Made by a program: the position numbers and the translations under genes. This document shows positions 60,501-64,000 of a stretch of DNA of 64,000 nt, piece by piece. A model generated the notes under the pieces. The model had not been told where the DNA came from and searched no databases. It saw only the letters and a program-made list of their open reading frames with translations. This DNA is from Straminergon stramineum (lineage: Eukaryota; Streptophyta; Bryopsida; Hypnales; Calliergonaceae): positions 16,866,501-16,930,500 of the forward strand of contig OY987273.1 of assembly GCA_963920665.1 (NCBI GenBank), given 5' to 3'. Position 1 is the first letter of the stretch. Each line of letters opens with the position of its first letter.

Positions 60501-61655
60501 ATTGATGGCATGTTTGCAAGGAAGGGCTTCCAAAGAGGAAATGCTGATCACTCTTTGTACACCATGCAAAGTAGTGAGCATTTGGTGATTGTGATCCTCT
60601 ATGTGGATGATCTGATCCTCCTTGCAAGTGACATGACCAAGATGCTTGAAGTGAAGGCCATGCTTCACAAGGAGTATGAGATGACGGATCTTGGAGAGTT
60701 GAGGTATTGCCTTGGAGTGGAGTTCAAGAGGGATAGGGCTGCCCGCACCATCACCATGAGCCAACACAAGTACCTTGAGGAGATCTTGAAGAGGTTCAAC
60801 ATGGAGGAGTGCAAAGCCATAGGTACACCCCTTGACACTCATGAGAAGTTGCCCAAGCTCACGGATGCTGATTTTGAGGAGGTGAAGGCTGAAATGCAAG
60901 GTGTGCCTTACAAGGCAGCGGTTGGTTGCTTGATGTATGCCATGGTGGCGACAAGGCCTGATTTGGCCTTCCCGGTGAGTGTTGTGAGTCAACACATGTC
61001 CAAGTATGGCCCTAAGCATTGGGCTGCGGTGAAGAGGGTGATGAGGTACCTTCAAGGCACACTTGGCTTGGAGTTGCAACTAGGAGGTGCTGAAGTGAGT
61101 TTGCATGGGTATTGTGATGCGGATTGGGCGGGTGATGAGGGGGATCGAAGATCCACCACCGGCTATGTGTTTATGCTTGGAGTGGGTGCCATTTCATGGA
61201 ATTCCAAGAGGCAGCCCACCATAGCTCTTTCTACAACGGAAGCGGAGTACATGGCCATGAGCCATTGCACCAAGGAGGCCATTTGGCTAAGGCAGCTCTT
61301 GGCTGATGTTGGCCTTGTGCAAGAGGGGAGCACACAAATTTTGTGTGACAACCAAGGTGCCATTGCTTTGGCCAAGAATCCCACTCACCACTCAAGGACC
61401 AAGCACATTGATGTGCAACACCATTTCATTCGTGAAAGAGTGGAGGCTGAAGTGATTGAGCTCAAGTATGTGCCTACTCAAGCTATGGTTGCTGATGTGC
61501 TAACCAAGGCTCTTGGGAAGCCCCAACACCTTACCTTGATTGAGAAGATGGGCCTTCGTGCCTTTGACCACTCACAAAGTGGGAGTGTTGAAGATCATGT
61601 ACATAATCGTGTAGATAGTGTACATTCAGCCCTAGGAGTAGGATTAAACTCTTAG
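57549..61655 (+). CDS. Copia polyprotein (Gag-protease-integrase-RT-RNase H), 1,368 aa
   Basis: The single ORF encodes all proteins needed for retrotransposition in a virus-like particle. Gag occupies about residues 1-220 (FNGENFGMWKFKMEM near the start). The CCHC zinc knuckle CFNCGKSGHIAKHC is at 225-238. The protease motif is DSGATQHM (280-287). The GAG-pre-integrase/HHCC region (LWHRRLGHL, CKGCIEGK) is at 416-460. The integrase core has Asp484, Asp547 and Glu583 (35 residues between the last two). An acidic linker (734-750) precedes reverse transcriptase (870-1115), with Asp933 and YVDD at 1018-1021. RNase H has Asp1190, Glu1231/Glu1233 and Asp1267. No stop or frameshift is seen. The start follows the 1-kb leader and matches usual copia Gag starts. 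The last 22 codons lie in the 3' LTR. Gag and Pol share one frame, as in most plant copia elements. Confidence 0.96.
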   Translation: MASSGGEGVRIIDKFNGENFGMWKFKMEMILAEKDLWEVVDGSEEPPSQDADLKTKKAFERKEKKAFALIAINLVDRQIAHIRHCKGPAQAWTTLCNIHETKSLSNILFLRRKFFTMKMQEEDDILDHVNKIKALADQLACLEAPVTDGDVVMTLLESLPPSYEYLITALETRPTKELTMEFVTARLMHEMTKRKENEAQGEGSALVSRHGKGGNTKAFKETRTCFNCGKSGHIAKHCKGSQAKDKGSAHQACQVEDEEDFAFATYGGGEKANMFTWIVDSGATQHMTSHRDAFHTYQPIVGKRIHLGDNGMVEALGMGEILVEVQVEGKTKRIQIQKALHVPKLHANLISVSQLSLGGLKVHFNMVGCVVRSPSGVLIASAPREGNLYHLHFTKVNGTSMACVAQGSAHEDLVGLWHRRLGHLNVKSMKSLQHIVKGLNLSSCKHDWSSLVCKGCIEGKQARQPFPKDGATRASKPLELVHSDVCGPMKTPSIGGARYFVTFIDDFSRKIWVYMLKCKSEVFGRFETWKALVEAQSDCKVKVLRSDNGGEYVSKAFEAFLKAHGIEHHTSAPYTPQQNGVAERANRTIVEMARSMIHGQGLKYELWGEAMSNAVYTRNRCPTQALTSKTPQEAWSGIRPHVSHMRTFGCIAYALVPSAKRTKLDAKGTKCLFLGYCEGTKAYRLMCVETKAIIKCRDVTFLEEEGADPKLLEMSPSGSSGGPAQMVGTTPRVDMEEEGEEEEEEEDLVEPKKKVATPKVKKPAAPSPSTSPKVQEHDQPLEEQEEPRYPTRTRKPLGDWWLNHILPPQQEEQANVAFLGDPSTLGEVLRCEDASKWEAAMQEEYKALIAKGTWELAALPPKRSSVGCKWVFSTKRDALGHIVRYKARLVAKGFSQVEGVDFNETFAPVAKFSTIRCIMALGAAMDLEMHQMDVKTAFLNPKLEEVIYMDQPQGFVQEGQEHLKCKLKKALPGLKQSGRAWYRDIDGMFARKGFQRGNADHSLYTMQSSEHLVIVILYVDDLILLASDMTKMLEVKAMLHKEYEMTDLGELRYCLGVEFKRDRAARTITMSQHKYLEEILKRFNMEECKAIGTPLDTHEKLPKLTDADFEEVKAEMQGVPYKAAVGCLMYAMVATRPDLAFPVSVVSQHMSKYGPKHWAAVKRVMRYLQGTLGLELQLGGAEVSLHGYCDADWAGDEGDRRSTTGYVFMLGVGAISWNSKRQPTIALSTTEAEYMAMSHCTKEAIWLRQLLADVGLVQEGSTQILCDNQGAIALAKNPTHHSRTKHIDVQHHFIRERVEAEVIELKYVPTQAMVADVLTKALGKPQHLTLIEKMGLRAFDHSQSGSVEDHVHNRVDSVHSALGVGLNS
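61576..61585 (+). promoter_or_regulatory. Polypurine tract of the copia element
   Basis: AAAGTGGGAG sits directly before the 3' LTR, the expected place for plus-strand priming. It lies inside the polyprotein ORF. Confidence 0.75.
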
Positions 61656-61830
61656 TTAGACTTAGAGTGTATTGGGTGTTGCTTGTAGTCAAAGGCAGCC
61701 CAAGGTTGCTAGTTATCCCACATGGTTTGTGGATAACTAGTGAAAGGCTTTATGCTTATGTTCAGCCCATTCATGGGCCTTGGTATCTTCTACCATCTAA
61801 GTAAAGCCTTTCTCCATTCAAAACTCAATA
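61586..61830 (+). repeat. 3' LTR of the copia element
   Basis: 245 bp, identical to 56248-56492 and followed by the AAGAA duplication. Its first 70 bases encode the polyprotein C-terminus and stop codon (TAG 61653-61655). Confidence 0.95.
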
Positions 61831-63385
61831 AAGAAGACAATTGAGTTCAAAAAGCCATATAGCCCACCATCATACCTTGCTCTACGAACAAAATTGTTGG
61901 ACCAGGCAAAGGCAGATCTTGAGGTGAAGCTACATAAGAGGATTGAGGATAGTATAAAAAAATTTGGTGCAACCCTCCCTATTGATGGATGGAGCTCAGT
62001 TACAAATCGACCATTAGTGAATGCTATGCTCGTGTCTTCCATAGGGGAGCAATTCTTGAGATCCATGGATACAAGTGGGTTGGAAAAAAATGCTAAGTAT
62101 TTGGCACCTATTTTGGACGAATTCATTCAAAAGGTGGGGCCAAAGAATGTGGTATAAATCACAATAGTCAATACTCCTGTGAACCCCATAGCATGTAGAA
62201 TTATGACAATGAAGTATCTGCACATTTTTTTTCAAGGTTGTGGGGTGCACGCTTTGAATTTGTTGCTTAAAGATTGGAGAAGGCAAGCCTAAGTGATGGA
62301 CGTAGTAGAAAAAACCCACACGGTTTTACATTGTTAAAGAAGCGATAGATGCCGCTTGCAAGATTTTGGACTTACCAAAAGGACCTCAGCTTGTTGGCGC
62401 CAAGGGAAACAAGATTTGCCTCGAATTTCATTGCTCTTTACCATCGATGGATCCACGTTGGGAACAATATGTGAGGACGTTGAAGGACAAGAAAACAAAA
62501 AGTCACATGAAGTCTCGAGAGATGAAGAAGATAATAAATAGTGAGCATTTTTGGAGGTGTTGCACCAATTTTGTTGACTTGATGGGCATCATTGTGTATG
62601 GCCTATGTGATTTAGATGCAAAGACGCCATGTAGAGGCAAGGTTTTATATATTAGGAGAAAAATATGGAAACATGTGGCGGATTTAGAAATTGATCCTTT
62701 TGGTTAAGCCCTAAACTTGCCAAACCACTTAGAGAGGCGTTCCAAGTCCAATGGGAAATGGTGGAGAGCGATCTCCATTATGGAGGAGCTCTCCTGAACC
62801 CCTATCTACTTCAAGATAAAGAACTAGCTAATGATCTTGAGGCAACCAATGTATGCAAGTGTGTTCTCATGTGAATTTGTAAACGTGGGGACTATGTAGA
62901 CATTGTGAAGGAGTTCATGGTTTTTCGACATAGGTAGCCTCCTTTCCACAACATGTTGGATCCAAGTGAGCAAAAATTATTGGCATACACTTGGTGGAAT
63001 TTTAAAGGTGCTTGTTAGAAGCTAATTGCTCTAATTGCAAGGAGAATATTGGGTCAACCAGTATCCTCATCTTCATATGAATGAAATTGGAATAGCTATT
63101 CTTTCGTTTACAACAAATCTCGAAACAAGTTGAAAACAAAAAGAGACATGGATTTGGTGTATGTGTACACGAATTCAAAAGTCTTGGCCGCATCAAAGGA
63201 GAAGGATGAAAAGAAGTGATACCTTGAAAATGCACTACTTGAAAATATAGAATTACAAGAACCCAAGGGGTTTGAGGCGGAAGACAAGAGTAGTGAAGAC
63301 GATGAAGATGAAGAAGGTGTTGATTTTGACGGAAATGAGGAACATGGACACAAAGCAAGTCAAGACAACTCAATCTTTAATGAGA
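61831..63385 (+). pseudogene. hAT-type transposase gene, 3' part (DUF659 and hAT dimerisation domain)
   Basis: The frame continues directly from 56247: TIEFKKPYSPPSYLALRTKLL, then FGATLPIDGWSSVTNRPLVNAM (DUF659, 61894-62157). After frame changes come a CGVHALNLLLKDW motif (about 62240-62275), an FWRCCTNFVDLMGIIVYGL block (62550-62610) with GKVLYIRRKIW, PSEQKLLAYTWWNF (about 62965-63000), and the C-terminal dimerisation domain ARRILGQPVSSSSYE, NWNSYSFVYNKSRNKLKTKR and DMDLVYVYTNSKVL (about 63035-63190). Together with the 5' BED finger this is a complete hAT transposase plan. Many stops and shifts make it inactive. An acidic tail follows. Confidence 0.8.
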
Positions 63386-64000
63386 AGAGGATATGGATGG
63401 TGACACGTACAATTTTGAAGGTGAATCATTTGAGAGAGGAAATATGTATGATGATGACATAGGCAACAATGACCGAGACAAGTACGACTTTCCACTGGAC
63501 GACTACCATTGTGGAAACGATGAAGGTGTACCTTCTATATCAAGATTTGTAAATGGAAGTGGATTTTAGAGCAATGATAAGGTCCTAAACACAAACAAGG
63601 AGGATACAAATGTCCAAAGAGCGGCTCATATTGGAATTACAGTTACCTATGGTGGAACTTCAGAAGTAGACGAAGTGATTGGAAGTGACAAGTCTCCATC
63701 CATGGCAATGGTCCAAGTAGAAAAGAATGACAAACTAAATGACCAAGAGCAAATGGATGTAGACAAGACAAGCATGGAGTTTAGAAGAGGATTAGGGAGC
63801 AAAAGCAATTAGGAACCAAGTACCTTGAACCCTGAAGCAAATGTTACAGGGCACAATGTAGGTTCTCATTCCATAGAATGTGGAAGTCCAAACTTGCTTT
63901 ACAAAGACCAAGGGATCAAAGAAAGCATGCAAAGTTTGCAACATCCAACATGCAGCGGTCTTGAAATAGCTCTATGCTCCCTATTTAAGAGTGTGAATAT
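63386..64000 (+). pseudogene. Long acidic C-terminal extension after the hAT domain, runs off the window
   Basis: After a frameshift near 63385 a coding-like frame (EEDMDGDTYNFEGESFERGN, then YDDDIGNNDRDKYDFPLDDY) runs to the window edge, with only two TAG stops in about 200 codons. The sequence is acidic and polar, with no domain I recognise. It appears to continue the acidic tail of the hAT protein and may belong to it or to a fused second gene. Most hAT transposases end soon after the dimerisation domain. Confidence 0.4.

Larger units (their letters stand above)
56248..61830 (+). mobile_element. Ty1/copia LTR retrotransposon, full length (5,583 bp), apparently intact
   Basis: Two 245-bp LTRs (56248-56492 and 61586-61830) are identical in every base I compared. 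They are flanked by AAGAA on both sides (56243-56247 and 61831-61835). The order is LTR, primer-binding site, 1.04-kb leader, one polyprotein ORF with gag-protease-integrase-RT-RNase H (copia order), polypurine tract, LTR. The LTR starts TG and ends TA, not CA. It is nested in a hAT transposase gene: removal of the element and one AAGAA restores the frame (EAVKK then TIEFKKPYS). Identical LTRs and an open ORF mean a very recent insertion, and the element may still be able to move. Confidence 0.97.

Noticed and set aside
57224..61384. Many minus-strand and other-frame ORFs within the copia element
   Set aside because: They are shadows of the polyprotein frame with its biased codon use and have no motifs of their own.
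1..64000. tRNA, rRNA or other structured RNA genes
   Set aside because: By eye I found no cloverleaf-type sequence or rRNA segment; the initiator tRNA match at 56493 is a primer-binding site, not a gene.

Overview
The window is a stretch of land-plant nuclear DNA, most likely from a large, repeat-rich genome. The evidence is plant-type Ty1/copia and hAT coding sequence, degenerate CCCTAAA/TTTAGGG (plant telomere-type) tracts at about 5.5, 12.85 and 50.8 kb, a retrotransposon primer-binding site that fits plant initiator tRNA-Met, and an AT-rich background with no bacterial operon features. I cannot name the species. I see no ordinary single-copy housekeeping gene. Almost every recognisable coding stretch is a mobile element or a decayed multicopy gene, and the Ty1/copia polyprotein is the only long intact ORF.

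The main find is a family, called the TGTCG family here, with five copies: A 573-4066, E 15788-19162, B 20881-24420, C 33899-37948 and D 44944-48937. Each is about 3.4-3.5 kb without later insertions. Each starts TGT(C/T) and ends ACA, with a short imperfect terminal inverted repeat. Target duplications are perfect 5 bp in B (TTGGG) and C (ATACT) and have one mismatch in D and E. No LTR pair is visible inside any copy. Each carries one long minus-strand reading frame (about 660 codons in A) for an undescribed gag-like protein with a coiled coil. They look either like solo LTRs that contain an ORF or like a new class of TG...CA element. All five point the same way, and all sit in or next to older coding sequence.

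Layout. 0-5.5 kb: unknown minus-strand gene pieces, copy A, and a cluster of 21-bp palindromes. 5.5-14 kb: AT-rich DNA without genes, with telomere-like tracts, a 106-bp tandem duplication and an old direct-repeat pair. 14.1-24.8 kb: a second palindrome cluster, then a decayed DUF7869-type gene cut in three by copies E and B; removing the insertions and one duplication restores the frame at both joints. 24.8-38.1 kb: AT-rich DNA, a zinc-finger/Gly-Tyr-rich gene remnant (29.2-30.1 kb), and a related gene (minus strand) split by copy C, which itself carries a MITE. 39.6-41.3 kb: a complete 1,710-bp Tc1-like transposon with terminal inverted repeats, TA duplications and a decayed DD34E transposase. 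44.3-49 kb: an unknown gene split by copy D, which carries a second MITE and a 200-N gap. 51.4-54.9 kb: a long decayed gene with a relic finger, coiled coil and RING-like motif. 55.7-64 kb: a decayed BED/hAT transposase gene split by a young, apparently intact Ty1/copia element (56248-61830).

Order of events inferred from nesting: old host-like genes (DUF7869, zinc-finger family, hAT), then TGTCG elements inserted into them, then MITEs inserted into the TGTCG elements, with the copia element (two identical 245-bp LTRs) arriving last. Many stops in the old genes are TGG to TGA/TAG or CAG/CAA to TAG, as expected from deamination of methylated, silenced DNA.
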